NCBI RefSeq assembly: GCF_004295645.1
Contig: NZ_CP034752.1
Span: forward strand, 434,001-498,000
Direction: 5' to 3'
Source of the DNA: Limnobaculum zhutongyuii
GTDB lineage: Bacteria; Pseudomonadota; Gammaproteobacteria; Enterobacterales; Enterobacteriaceae
DNA length: 64,000 nt
Of the stretch, positions 24,630-35,953 are shown piece by piece; the first letter of the stretch is position 1, and every line of letters begins with the position of its first letter. A model generated the notes under the pieces. The model was not told the DNA's origin and did not search any database. It saw only the letters and a list, made by a program, of their open reading frames with translations. A program made the position numbers and the translations under genes.

Positions 24630-26780
24630 ATGAACACCATTTATAGACTGGTCTGGAGTGACGCTCTTAATGCCATGGTGGTAGCCCCTGAAACAACAAA
24701 AGGAAGAAAGAAAGGTTCTGGACGAACAACACTGAAAGCCGCACTAATACTAGCTCTGAGCATGTTTCCGCTTATTTCCCATAGTGCTACCATTAACCAA
24801 TCATGGATAGGTAATTACACCTTTCCTGCACAAAGCCCTGACCAACAGTTTCAAACTGGGGTGCATTTTAATATTGATGGTATAGATCAGAATGATAATA
24901 CCGCTAACGATCAGCATTATCTGGCAGGTACGGTACTGAATATTGTAGGGCCAATACCGGTGTTGGAAACGGGTAGCAATGGCAACATTATTAATGCAAC
25001 GCTAAAAGATTTATTGCTTCAGGGCAGAATAAAAACCATTCAGGCCCTGTCAAGTAGCCAGCAGACTGAGCAGATCACTGCAGATAATATAGATAGTTTT
25101 TTCTATTCTACTTCTGCGGGGCAGCCGCAACAAAATCAGGAAGTCAATGTAACCATTCCCGGTCTGGAAGGGAGCCAGTCGGTACTAAAAGTGTATGATT
25201 CTTCGACTTTTGGTACCAATACTTCTGAACAGGTTGGTGCTATTCAGTTGCCAACTTATGATCCTTCTTCCATTAAGATTTATAACAATTTGGGCATTGC
25301 CCGTATTGCTCCGGTAGGCGGGACAGTTAATGTCTATTTAGGTGCAGATACTAACAGCGCCACTGCAATTTCTGATGCGTCTAACACTATCTCATTGCTC
25401 AGTAAACATACGACACTGGCAGCCGCTGAAGGTACCGGATCCGCAACCAGCGATGTTAACTGGTATTCCGATAACCGTATTAATTTTGCACCGGCGATCG
25501 TTCTCCCTTCAGATACTCAAACCGGAACGGTAAGCAGCACTAAATACAGTCAGGAAATTAGTGTACCTGCTTATGGTTTGGATGCGTCCGGTGACGTGGT
25601 TCGTCTGGCGGACAAAACGTTTACCATTCAATCCGCCGCCGATATTGCCACGTTGAATGACTGGTTAATTCAAGATGATGGCACTACTCCCAGTCAGGTT
25701 CAACTTTGGTTAGATGGCGAAGTTACCAGCAGCGACGGTAAGGTGATTAACTCTGCCAAAACTGCGCAGGATGCTTACAACTCCCTGCTCTTATCTGTTC
25801 TGGCCCTGCGGGAAACCGACAGAGTTGATTGGGAATACCATATCTGGCAGGACGGACTGGCACACAGTAATAATGGCACTCTGGATACCGGTGAGCTGAA
25901 TGTCATTCTGGCGACCGGTTCTAATGCGTCAGGGATCATTACTTCTGAAGGCAGCCTGGCAGTTAGCGGTGCAAGTTCGGTGATGCATGCTAAAGATAAC
26001 GCCACGTTAATTAACCAAGGTGCTTTAAACGCCTGGCGCGAAAGCGGCAGCAGCCCGCTGTCTGACGGCATGCTGGCAGAAGATTCCAGAGCGACTAACC
26101 TCGGTACGATTAACGCCGGCCTGTTTATAGAGAAGAATGGCACTAATCAGAACGTTAATAACAATGGCTCTTATGCTATGCATGGTAAGGGCAATAGTAC
26201 TTTAAGTAATAGCTCACTTATCAATGTCGCATTAACCAATGGTGATAGCGACAGCGCCGCCGGTATGCTGGCAGAGGGGAATACTCAGGCGACTAACGAT
26301 GGTCGAATTAACATTGTCAGCAATAGCCATAATCCCACAGGTAAAGCCTCTGGTTATGGTGCGGATATCAGCGGTAGCTCAACCTTTGTAAACAGTGCCA
26401 GCGGCGAGATTTATGTAGGTACTCAGGCGCAAACTTCGATGACCGATGGGTATTCCGACGTCAATATGATTGGTGGTGCCTCTCAAGCTGCCGGTGTTCG
26501 TACCAGTAGTAGTGGTGACGTAACCAATAACGGTACCATTATTCTGGGGTCGAAAGTTCGTAATGCGGTTGGCATGTTGGTCAACGGTGCCAGTGGTCTG
26601 GTGGTCAATAACGGGCGTATTGAAGTTCTGGGCTCGAAGGTACTTGGCTATGTCGCACAGAACTTTGGTCTGTCGGCGATTGATACCACTACGGTGAGAA
26701 ATAACGGCGATATTTATGTCAACGGGGATAACAACGTTGCATTAAACGTGTTGGCAAATAAAGCCAATGCGGATGTCTAG
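24630..26780 (+). CDS. Giant type Va autotransporter, N-terminal part ending at an in-frame amber codon
   Basis: This ORF encodes 716 residues and opens with an extended signal peptide: MNTIYRLVWSDALNAMVV (ESPR motif), a basic stretch KGRKKGSGRTTLK, a hydrophobic core and a cleavage-like SHSA near residue 52. The rest is Asn/Gly/Ser/Thr-rich passenger with beta-helix character (NNG.I, VNNGRIEV, MLAEDSRATNLGTIN). It ends at TAG (26778-26780), but the same frame continues with no other stop to 34274. As it stands it lacks the barrel and could not be displayed. It is best read as the 5' part of a 3,214-codon gene broken by a nonsense codon. The AT-rich upstream region is unlike the coding sequence. 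Confidence 0.85.
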   Translation: MNTIYRLVWSDALNAMVVAPETTKGRKKGSGRTTLKAALILALSMFPLISHSATINQSWIGNYTFPAQSPDQQFQTGVHFNIDGIDQNDNTANDQHYLAGTVLNIVGPIPVLETGSNGNIINATLKDLLLQGRIKTIQALSSSQQTEQITADNIDSFFYSTSAGQPQQNQEVNVTIPGLEGSQSVLKVYDSSTFGTNTSEQVGAIQLPTYDPSSIKIYNNLGIARIAPVGGTVNVYLGADTNSATAISDASNTISLLSKHTTLAAAEGTGSATSDVNWYSDNRINFAPAIVLPSDTQTGTVSSTKYSQEISVPAYGLDASGDVVRLADKTFTIQSAADIATLNDWLIQDDGTTPSQVQLWLDGEVTSSDGKVINSAKTAQDAYNSLLLSVLALRETDRVDWEYHIWQDGLAHSNNGTLDTGELNVILATGSNASGIITSEGSLAVSGASSVMHAKDNATLINQGALNAWRESGSSPLSDGMLAEDSRATNLGTINAGLFIEKNGTNQNVNNNGSYAMHGKGNSTLSNSSLINVALTNGDSDSAAGMLAEGNTQATNDGRINIVSNSHNPTGKASGYGADISGSSTFVNSASGEIYVGTQAQTSMTDGYSDVNMIGGASQAAGVRTSSSGDVTNNGTIILGSKVRNAVGMLVNGASGLVVNNGRIEVLGSKVLGYVAQNFGLSAIDTTTVRNNGDIYVNGDNNVALNVLANKANADV

Positions 26781-29540
26781 TCTTTAAGCGGCACGATAAC
26801 CGTGGATGGCTCTGGCGATCTGAATTACCGTAATTTTGCCGCCTTCGTTGAAGGGGACAATGGTTATCGAGCCAGTGCAAATATCGCCTCACAAATAATT
26901 CTGAATGCTAATGGTGCGGTAGGGGTTCACGCCCGGGGTAATGCACTGATTAATGTTCAACCCTCAGCCACTATTCAGTTTAACGGTGAAAATCAGATCG
27001 ACTATTACGCCTATGGTCCACAGGCAGAGATCGATCTGGCTACCGCTACCTTGGGTGATAATGGGCAAGCGGGAACTATTCTGTTTGCTATCGACCATGG
27101 GGCCAGTTTTACCGGTACCTCTACCGGTAGTCTGGCAAACCCTTATGACCTGACTGTCAGCGGAGTAGGGTCTGTTGCGGTACACACGAATGGACGGGAT
27201 GGTTCAACGGCCTCAAGACTGCTAACCGGTGATGCTCAAATTCACGTTAAAGGGGAACAGGCGGTAGGGGTAAAAGTTACCGGTGGTGCGCAGGGTGTTA
27301 TCAGTGATGGTGCCATCCTGTTAGAGAATAACAATACTACCGCAGTAGTCGTTGATGGGCGGGATTATAAAATCAATGGCAAAATTAGCACTACGACTCT
27401 GCCAACCACCGTTGCTTCCCGTGCACAAATCAGTACTCAAAGCTCCCAAAGCGGTATTAAAGGATATGACGTTTCTTATAATGGCCAGTTAACGCTGACT
27501 GGTGGCTCAGGTATTCAACTGGGAGGCAGCGATAATATTGGTGTTTATCTGCACAATGGCGGCATTGCTACCAATAACTCTGCGATAGCCGTTAAAGGTG
27601 ATAACAACCTTGGCGTGTATATCCAAAATCAGGGGCAGTTAACTAACAACGGTACCATTTCCGTTAGCCGCAGCGCGGGTAGTACAGGCCCAAGCAGCAG
27701 CGTTGGGGTTAAGGTTGAAGGTAGCGGCGCGGTGGTTAATAAACTGGGTGCGGTTACCGCCAATGGTGGACTGGCTGCCGTACAGTTGATTGATGGTGCC
27801 ACGTTAACCATCAATGGTAATGATAACCGGGTTGATGCAACGGATGGTGCTCACGGTATTCTGATGGATACCGGTGCGGTCTCTCTGACAGCGCAAAATA
27901 CCACTATCAACGTTAGTGGTAGCGGAGCAGGTATCCAGAACAATGCCAACAGCTCCAATATCAAACTGAATAACGTTACGATTAATGCGGCAGATGGCCC
28001 GGCAATACGTACTGCGGTGACATTTACTGCCGATGACAGTAATGCCAATACCGGTAACGTGCTGAACGTTATGGGAGACGACAGTAACTTCAGCGGCGCG
28101 GGCTTCGCTTTTGAAAATGAAGATGGCAGCAATACCACCGGTGATTTGCATATCGGTAGCGGTTATACCATCAACGTAGATAATGCCACGCACACCGCAA
28201 CCGGGGACGCTATTCGTGCAAGAACCGATGGCAGTGTCGATACTCAGGCCAATATCTATATTGATGCCGCGGGTGGTGCAGCTATCTATGCGCCGATAGC
28301 CCTTGGCAGTATCAGTAATGGTGGCGTGATTAACAGCTTCAGTGAAGGGTCGAATATTGTTCAGGCGGCGTTGGCCCGCGCATTTACCAATACCGGTTCT
28401 ATTACATCAGGTAGTACCACCAGCCCGATGGATGTTATTGATATCAGCGGTGCTGGTGCCGGCAGCCGAACCATTCTTAATGATACCAACGCTTCCATTA
28501 TTGCTAACAGCCAGCAGGCTACGCTGATAAATGCCGGTGGTAGTGCGAATAATACCATTACTAATAAAGGAACATTGCAGGCTGCCAGTGATACGGCATT
28601 AGCTATTCAGTCAGGCAGCGGTAATGATGTTATTACTCTCGACGGTGGTGCAACGCTCGGCATAATCAATGCTGATTCCGGTCAGGATCGTTTCGTCTGG
28701 AATAGCGGTACTTTTGGCGGGGAAGTTAATTTCTCCGGTGCTGACGGTGGTGATACCGCACAGTTGGGTAATGTTGACCTGTTCGCTACTCGCCACCTTC
28801 TTAGTGAAGGGGGAACGGACAGCCAACTGACATTAACCGATACCCATTTATGGAATGGCACCGGTCCAAGTACCAAAATTGGTTCTCTGATAATTGACGA
28901 TCTGGCTAAAGCGACAAACATTGGTACCGGCTGGAATAGTCTTACAGTCACTGGAGGCCAGGCCGATGTCCGTGTTGTTGATAATTTAGCGTTATCCGGC
29001 ACAACACCAACCATTAACGTGGCGAATGGTGCGACTCTGCGTGCTGCTGACAATATCAGTGATGCCACCAAAGCCACATTAAATAACTATGATATTGCTA
29101 CCAGTGGCAGCACCAGTAAAGTGGTGCTGGACGGTATATCGGCTACTCAGGTTTACAGCGGAGTGATTAGTGGTGACGGCCAGCTTGAACGAGGCGCTAC
29201 CGGAACCACCACCTTACTGGGAGAAAATACCTATACCGGTAATACGCTCATTGATGCAACGGGCGCATTACAAATTGGTGATGGTGGTACCAGCGGTAGC
29301 CTGTCTGAAGCGACATCTATTATCGATAATGGCCTGTTTACCATTGATTTATCAAAAGAGTTAACGCTAAGCGGAGCCATCATTGGTACCGGCGCATTCC
29401 ATCAAATCGGCAGTGGCTTAACCCGCTTAAACGGTAATAACAGTTATCAGGCAGAAACGCGCGTTGATAATGGTACTTTGCTGATCAATGGCGATCAGAG
29501 TGCAGCTACCGGGCTGACAACGGTACTTTCAGGCGCATCT

Positions 29541-30700
29541 CTGGGCGGGAAAGGCACCATTGGTGGTGATGTGGTTATGAATGCTAACAGCATCCTGACA
29601 CCGGGGGACAATAGCGCCAGTACGTTAAATATTAAAGGTAATTTAGACCTGACCAGTACCACCCAAAGTAATTTTCAGTTGGGTTTAGCATACTCTCAGG
29701 GTGGTGATCTGAACGATCTGGTTAATGTGAAAGATCTGGTATTAAAAGGTCAGGTGAATGTCGATGTATCTCAGGGCGGGTATTTTGGCCCGGGGGTTTA
29801 TCGTCTGTTTAACTACTCCGGTAATATCACTAACGACGATTCCGATCCTAATAATGCTAATAACACTCTGACTATTGGTTCAATTCCTTCAACGGCAGAC
29901 CGAAATAATGTGTTTGTCCAAACCTCAATTGATACTGAAGTTAACCTGGTAAACGGTAATAACCTGACCCTGCAATTCTGGGATGGTGGTGAATTCTCGC
30001 ACCATGGTATCGATGGCGTAGTAGGTAACAAAAAAGTCGATGGCGGTGTGGGCAACTGGCTAGCACCGGGTAACTCGTTGGGAGACAACAACTGGACGTT
30101 GCCGGATGGCAATGGTAATGCGCCATGGCAACAGGCTTCATTTGCAATCTTTCAGGGAGAAGCCGCGGCAGTTACGGTAAATGACAGCCTTGGTGACGTC
30201 GTATTGGCCGGAGCCCAGTTTGCTTCATCTGGTTATGTGATCGGTGGCGATGTTATCAAAATTGTCGAGACCACGACATCTATGGCTCCTGAGCTGTATA
30301 CCGGACAAACCGTTGGTAGCGGTGACTTCCTGATCCGTGTCGGTGCCGGCGGTGCCGGTGCGGATTATACCGCCACCATTAATGCCGATCTCCAGCAGCT
30401 TAACAGCGGCGATTCGTTGACATTGCTGAAAACTGACAACGGTCGTCTGATTCTGAAAGGCAACAACAGTTACACCGGTGGAACCCGTATCAACGGCGGG
30501 ATATTGCAGGTATCTGCAGAACAAAACCTGGGGCTGTTGGGGACATCACTGACGATTAATAACGGTTCCACCTTACAAAACGGTGCGGACTTTACCACTC
30601 AGCGTGAGATCTTCCTGGGAACCTCCGGGGGGAATTTTGACCTGAATGGTTACACGTTAAATACTCAGGGAGTTATTGGCGGCAACGGTTCGCTGACGGT
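29541..30700 (+). repeat. Autotransporter passenger module, copy 1
   Basis: About 390 codons recur imperfectly at 31467-32526. Matching landmarks in order are LGGKGTIGGDV, GVYRLFNYSG, LQFWDGG, IFQGEAAAVTVNDSLG, GAQFASSGYVIGGD, LKGNNSYTGGTRINGGILQVS and LGLLGTSLTINNG. The copies are diverged, so the duplication is not recent. Confidence 0.75.
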
Positions 30701-31466
30701 ACTGAGTAGTGAAACCCAAAGAGACAGCACCCTTAATCTTGATTTGTTAAATGATTATCAGGGTGATACCACAGTAAAAGGCACCAACGGTCTGAGCCAG
30801 GTGGTGGTGAATGCTAACGTTACCGGAGCATTAGGTAAAAGCAGTAGCCTCGTTACTCTGGAAACCGGTTCTACTGTTAATATGAATGGAACCAGCAGTG
30901 CAGAGCAGCATCACTTCTCCGTAGACAGCAGTACGCTGAACTTTAATGGCACTTCATCAGCAAATACGGCACTAATTGATGGTAAAGCCAGTGGCGTGAT
31001 TAATTTCTTTGGTCAGTCAAATGGTGCGCAATCCAATATCAACTTGCTGAGTACTTCAACGTTGAATCTGGCGGATAACGCTAATGCTGGTTCTGCTTTG
31101 ATTACCAACAGCGGAACCGTTGCCTTCTTCGGTCAGTCCTTAGCGGAAAACGCCACTATTGTGAATCAGGCTGGTGGGCTGGTTGATACCACGAATGCTT
31201 CGACGACGGTTGGTTCTCTGTCTGGTGCAGGTGATATTCATTTAGGGGCAAATACCTTAACGGAAGGAACGCTTAATCGTAGTGAAACCATTAGCGGTGT
31301 CATCAGCGGTGCTGGTGGTGGCTTTACTAAGACCGGTAGCGGTACCCTGACATTCACCGGTAGCAATAGTTATACCGGTAATACGTTGATTGAGCAGGGC
31401 ATCTTATTAGTCAATGGTCAGCAAGGTGCTGCAACGGGTGACGTTAGCGTCATGGCTCAAACTACA

Positions 31467-32526
31467 CTGGGCGGTTCTGGTGTATTGGGTGGCCACGTTA
31501 ACGTTGCTGACGATGGACATATTGCCGCAGGCTCTACCATTGGTGAGGTGGGTGTATTAACCATGGGTGGATTAACGCTGGCAGATAATGCTCAACTGGA
31601 TTATCAACTGGGTCAGGCTTACCACCCGGGCGGTGCTTATAACGACCTGATGAATGTTAATGGTGACCTGAATCTTAACGGGAAATTGAATATTACTCAG
31701 CCTGCGGGTGGTCGGTTTGATGTGGGGGTTTACCGCCTGATCAACTATACCGGTTCTCTGACCAATAACGTATTGGATATCGCCAGCGGTCCGGTGGCAG
31801 CTGACGACTTGTATGTTCAAACTTCGGTAGCTAATCAGGTGAATCTGGTTAACCGTGCTGGTACTACGTTACGCTTCTGGGATGGTACCGGTGGCACCGG
31901 CGGCAACCTGAAAAACAATAATGCCATTGATGGTGGTGATGGTCTCTGGCAGGCCAGTGCTGGTAACGACAACTGGACCACCGATGAAACCACACCTGAA
32001 GGTGCATTTAACGCCCCATACAGCGATGATGCTTTTGCGGTATTTGAAGGTAATAAAGGTACCGTTACCGTTGATAATAGCTTAGGTGCCGTTCGCATCA
32101 GCGGGGCGCAGTTTGCTTCCGATGGCTATGTGGTTGTCGGTGATAGCATCACGACGAATACTGCGGACACTGTCATTCGGGTTGGTGATGGTACTGCACC
32201 GGGAGCTTCTTACACCGCGACTATTGATAGTGTGATTACCGGCAGCGGCGGTCTGGATAAAGCAGATATCGGCAGATTAATTCTGAACGGTAATAACGAT
32301 TATCTGGGTGGAACCACCATCAGCGGCGGTACGCTGCAAGTCTCCGGTGATAATAATCTGGGGCTGATATCAAACGGCATCACCATTAACGGCGGTACTC
32401 TACGTTATGGTGCAGCATTTGATACCGCTCGTGAGGTTAGCCTTGGTAGCTATGGTGGTGCCATTGATACTGCCGGACAGGTGGTTTCGCTACTGACGGC
32501 AGTGACCGGTGAAGGCAAATTAACGA
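31467..32526 (+). repeat. Autotransporter passenger module, copy 2
   Basis: This second copy carries LGGSGVLGGHV, GVYRLINYTG, LRFWDGTG, VFEGNKGTVTVDNSLG, GAQFASDGYVVVGD, LNGNNDYLGGTTISGGTLQVS and LGLISNGITINGG, each the counterpart of a copy 1 landmark. The offset between matching landmarks is about 1.83-1.93 kb. Confidence 0.75.
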
Positions 32527-34340
32527 AAACGGGTGAAGGTCAGCTAACGTTAACTCAGGACAGTACCTATACCGGTGGAACGGTGATAGACCAGGGCGCA
32601 CTGAAACTGGGTACCGGTGGCACTATCGGTAGTATTTCTGGCGATGTGCTGAATAACGGAATATTACAGGTTGATCGCTCAGACCGTTACACCCTTGATG
32701 GTGTGATGAGTGGAACAGGTCAACTGTGGCAGCAAGGTAGTGGTACCACTGTTCTTGCCGGACAAAATAGCTATACCGGTAGAACGCTGGTGGAACAGGG
32801 AACATTGTTGGCTCAGGGGGCAAATACCCTTAGTGCAGGTTCTATCCATGTGGTAAGCCGTGATGCCTTACTGGATACCGGTGGTAGTAACCAGACCGTT
32901 GCCGGTATTTTGAACCAGGGGATCATTTCGTTACGCGGCGCTCAGGTTGGTTCAACTCTGACGGCTAAAGGTGACTATGTTGGTCTGAATGGGGTTATTA
33001 AACTTGCAGCACAACAGCAACCGGGTAGTAACGGCACCGCTGACCGGCTGGTGATTGACGGCGGTAATGTATCAGGCAAAACGATTCTGGATATTGATGT
33101 TAGCCAGTTAGGTGGCCAGAGTGTTGGTGATGGTATTGAGGTGGTTACGGCTCTGAATGGCGCAACCACTACCGCACAAAGCTCCCGTGATGCCTTCGCG
33201 TTAACGGCTGACCATTTGGAAGCCGGTGCTTATCAGTATCAGCTGTTTGCCGGTAATGCTCAGGGCCGCGGTGAGAACTGGTATTTACGTACTGCTTATC
33301 GCCCGGAAGTGCCGTTGATGACTTCTGTTGCACCGCTGATTCGTCAGTCGGATCTGGCGGTTCTGGGTACTCTTCATCAACGTGTAGGGGACGAACTGGC
33401 AGTTAATGAAGGCAGCGAGCTGGCCCATGAAAATCGGGTTTGGGGTCGAATGATTGGTAAATCTTCCGATTTAACCCTTAACGATCAGGTTGGTTCTAAG
33501 CTGAATGCCCATATGACTGGATTGCAGGTTGGTGTTGATGTTTACAGCAATCGCAACTGGAAAGCCGGTTTTTATACTTCGGTGATGGATGTTAATAGTA
33601 ACGTTGTTGGTGATTTCTCCGGCAGCCGGGGAACGGCGGGGTCAATTGATTCCAATTCGCTCTATTTAGGTGGTTATGCCACTTACACCGCTGATAATGA
33701 TTTTTATCTCGACAGTGTGTTGCAGTACGGTAACCACAGCATTGATGTGAATCTGAAAACCGGGAGTACCAACTATCATCCTGATGGTAATACCTTGATG
33801 GCTTCCCTTGAGATGGGTAAACCTTTCCGAATTGCTGAAAGTGCATGGCGGATTGAACCTCAGGCTCAGATAATCTATCAATACAGCAATTTTGATAGCA
33901 TTGCTCTGAGTGGTAACTCCAATACCACCGCGTCAATGGATTCGGATGATTCGGTGATTGGACGTCTGGGTGTTCGTATTGTGGGTGACTACCCAACCGA
34001 TAAAGGAAAACTGCAACCGTATGTACGTGTCAACCTGTGGCAGGGATTATCTGGTGGTAAAGATAGTTCTCGTTTCAGTAATAACGTTGCCAGCACTTCA
34101 TTAAGTTCTGACCAAAATTATCAGAGTACTGAAGTAGCAGTGGGCGGAACCTGGAACATCAGCGATAAGGTTCAGACCTATGGTGAAGTGGGTAAAACCT
34201 ACAGTAATAACAGCAATGATTCTCAGGTAGAGTCGTCGATTGCTGGATCGGTAGGGTTTAAGGTTAGGTTCTGATTGGGATTAGGTGTTATGGAGAGCGG
34301 CGGCCTTTGGTCGCCGGTAAATTTAATTGGCATCAATGGA

Positions 34341-34500
34341 TATTCTGGCCGTAAAAACAAATGTGCACATTTTATCATTGTGCTCGGCCGGAAGACCATT
34401 TGTACTTAGCTTCGGAGCGCGTCGGGCCTAGTCCGCCTAGGGGCACTCCGGCAGCTAAAGCTGCTACGACCCCAACGGCGGCCTCTCCCTCCGATTGGCT
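34341..34500. repeat. Structured dispersed repeat, copy B
   Basis: This is the partner of copy A at 21929-22085. Stem 1 is CTGGCCG (34345-34351) / CGGCCGG (34385-34391), and the inner stem is GCAGC (34451-34455) / GCTGC (34460-34464) around TAAA. The outer pairing involves TCGG near 34422 and CCGA near 34491. The inner stem has no sequence in common with that of copy A yet pairs equally well. The loop of stem 1 contains a perfect palindrome AAATGTGCACATTT (34359-34372). It lies directly after the giant autotransporter. Confidence 0.75.
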
Positions 34501-34544
34501 GGTTAAAGATCAAAACTAAACTATCCGATTTTGTTATTCATTAA

Positions 34545-34573
34545 AAACGGCGGCCAGCAGACTGCCGTTTGTT
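34545..34573. terminator. Bidirectional terminator between the autotransporter and the YheO-like regulator
   Basis: AAACGGCGG (34545-34553) pairs with CTGCCGTTT (34562-34570), with one G-T pair. It has A-rich sequence before it and GTTTATGTTT after it, so it can act on both of the convergent genes. Confidence 0.7.
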
Positions 34574-34592
34574 TATGTTTAATTTTAAAAAC

Positions 34593-35252
34593 TCACTGCC
34601 CTTTCAGGGCGTTGTAGATTGAGACTCTGGAGATGCCGAGGGTGTCGGCGGCTGCGGTGGCTGCTCCGCGTAGCTGTAACATTCCCTGATCGGACAGGTG
34701 GCGAATGAGCTTCTGTCTCTGTTGAGAAGAGAGGGCGCGAGGCTGGGTGTTTAGCGTGGCGGCGTAGTGGTTGATCTCTGTTCTGATATCGTCCAGCTTC
34801 CATGATTTTAGCGATTCATTGAGCGGGGCTTCGTGGTTATTTACTGCGGTTAGCTGGCTGAGCACTTGCTGCATGGTATTAAACAGTGAAATATCCAGGT
34901 TCAGACACAGGGCTGCCACATACTCTCCCTGACTGTTTCTCAAGCCGATTGAGGTGCTTTTCGCCGGTCTGCCGTCGGGAAAATGGTTTTCATAGTTTTG
35001 CACCACATCAGGGAATTGATCGTCCTGAATTCTTGCTAACCCCATCTCCGTTGCCGGATCGCCAATTTTTCGTCCTGACAGCGAGTTTTCCATAGCGATA
35101 ATGGCATGCTCAGGGTGAGTCAGATCGTGTAATACCACCTCGCAGCTGGGGGCAAACATTTTGCCCAGCGCTGTCGCTATTTTTTTCGCTTCGCGCAGTA
35201 ATAGTTGATTTTCGTGCTCTGCGGATGAAGATGGTTGTTTATTTGATGGCAT
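34593..35252 (-). CDS. YheO/DauR-like transcriptional regulator (PAS + HTH)
   Basis: The 219-residue product has an N-terminal YheO-like PAS domain (about 20-135; GKMFAPSCEVVLHDLTHPEHAIIAMEN, STSIGLRNSQGEYVAALCLNLDIS) and a C-terminal helix-turn-helix (about 165-219; RHLSDQGMLQLRGAATAAADTLGISRVSIYNAL). Members include E. coli YheO and Pseudomonas DauR, which represses D-arginine catabolism. These proteins often sit near amino-acid catabolic genes with RidA partners; a PLP enzyme-RidA pair lies 7 kb away here, and a YbaK-like gene is immediately divergent. The effector is unknown. Confidence 0.85.
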   Translation of the reverse strand: MPSNKQPSSSAEHENQLLLREAKKIATALGKMFAPSCEVVLHDLTHPEHAIIAMENSLSGRKIGDPATEMGLARIQDDQFPDVVQNYENHFPDGRPAKSTSIGLRNSQGEYVAALCLNLDISLFNTMQQVLSQLTAVNNHEAPLNESLKSWKLDDIRTEINHYAATLNTQPRALSSQQRQKLIRHLSDQGMLQLRGAATAAADTLGISRVSIYNALKGQ

Positions 35253-35375
35253 CAGTCAGGTATCCGATTTTACTTTCTGTTGACTCTTATACAATATGAT
35301 AAGAAGTTTATAGCATATTTATAGGGGTAACGAGTATGCTTTCCGGCATCTTGCACCTTACAAGGAGAGGACATT

Positions 35376-35864
35376 GTGTCATCAGTTATTTTTAACCAGC
35401 TTATTACTTTATTAGAGTGTGGACAGGCTCGCTATCGGGTCATTGAACATGCCAGCGCCGGACGTTCTGAAGAGGCCGCTAAAGCCAGAGGAACGCAAAT
35501 TGAACAGGGTGCGAAGGCGCTGGTTTGTCATGTGAAAGGCAACGGCATTAAGCAACATGTTCTGGCGGTACTTCCCGCTCATCGTAAGGCTAATTTGCAG
35601 GTTTTGGCTCAGAAACTGGGCGGAACACGGGCGTCACTGGCCAGCCCACAAGAGGTGATGACGCTAACTCAGTGTGTATTTGGTGCCATTCCTCCTTTTA
35701 GCTTTCACCCTGACCTTAAGCTGGTGGTTGATCCTTTGTTATTTAAGCAATTAGACGAGATGGTCTTTAATGCCGGATCGTTAGAAAAATCGCTACTGCT
35801 TAATGTAGAAGATTACCAACGTATTGTTAAACCAGAGCAAGTTGAATTTTCAGAATCAGCTTAA
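35376..35864 (+). CDS. YbaK/EbsC-family aminoacyl-tRNA deacylase-like protein
   Basis: This 162-residue cytoplasmic protein belongs to the YbaK/ProXp family, whose members hydrolyse mischarged aminoacyl-tRNAs. Family features are YRVIEHASAGRSEEAAKARGT, GAKALVCHVKG, the basic LPAHRKANLQVLAQKLG, and FGAIPPFSFHPDLKLVVDP, the last resembling the YbaK GGISPFG-type loop. It appears nearer to the YeaK/ProXp-ala branch than to YbaK proper. The GTG start at 35376 is supported by AAGGAGAGG at the right distance. It is divergent from the YheO-like regulator with a 123-bp spacer. Confidence 0.85.
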   Translation: MSSVIFNQLITLLECGQARYRVIEHASAGRSEEAAKARGTQIEQGAKALVCHVKGNGIKQHVLAVLPAHRKANLQVLAQKLGGTRASLASPQEVMTLTQCVFGAIPPFSFHPDLKLVVDPLLFKQLDEMVFNAGSLEKSLLLNVEDYQRIVKPEQVEFSESA

Positions 35865-35953
35865 TATTTGGTCATTAATCATGTAGTGATAACTCACCAA
35901 GAATATGATAAAAAACGGCGAATGAATTCAGTCATGACAGGGAGTTGGAGCGA

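Larger units (their letters stand above)
26802..34274 (+). pseudogene. Giant autotransporter, C-terminal passenger and beta-barrel after the amber codon
   Basis: This open stretch continues the frame of 24630-26780; its first possible start (GTG, 26802) has no ribosome site and no signal peptide, so separate translation would give a non-secreted product. The passenger is a long beta-helix with passenger-associated transport repeats such as GSGTLTFTGSNSYTGNTLIE and GEGQLTLTQDSTYTGGTVID. It includes two copies of a large module (about 29541-30700 and 31467-32526). The final 320 residues (from about 33310) form an autotransporter barrel: NRVWGRMIGKS, NWKAGFYTSV, repeated amphipathic strands, and a terminal Phe (GFKVRF). 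It is probably an adhesin. The single interrupting codon could be a mutation, a sequencing error or a suppressed stop. Confidence 0.82.

Noticed and set aside
28682..29077. 131-codon minus-strand ORF
   Set aside because: It is antisense to the passenger repeat region; the openness follows from low stop frequency in the reverse frame of Gly/Asn/Thr-rich sequence.
33592..33996. 134-codon minus-strand ORF
   Set aside because: It is antisense to the autotransporter barrel, rich in Tyr/His/Gln from reversed beta-strand codons, with no plausible start signals.
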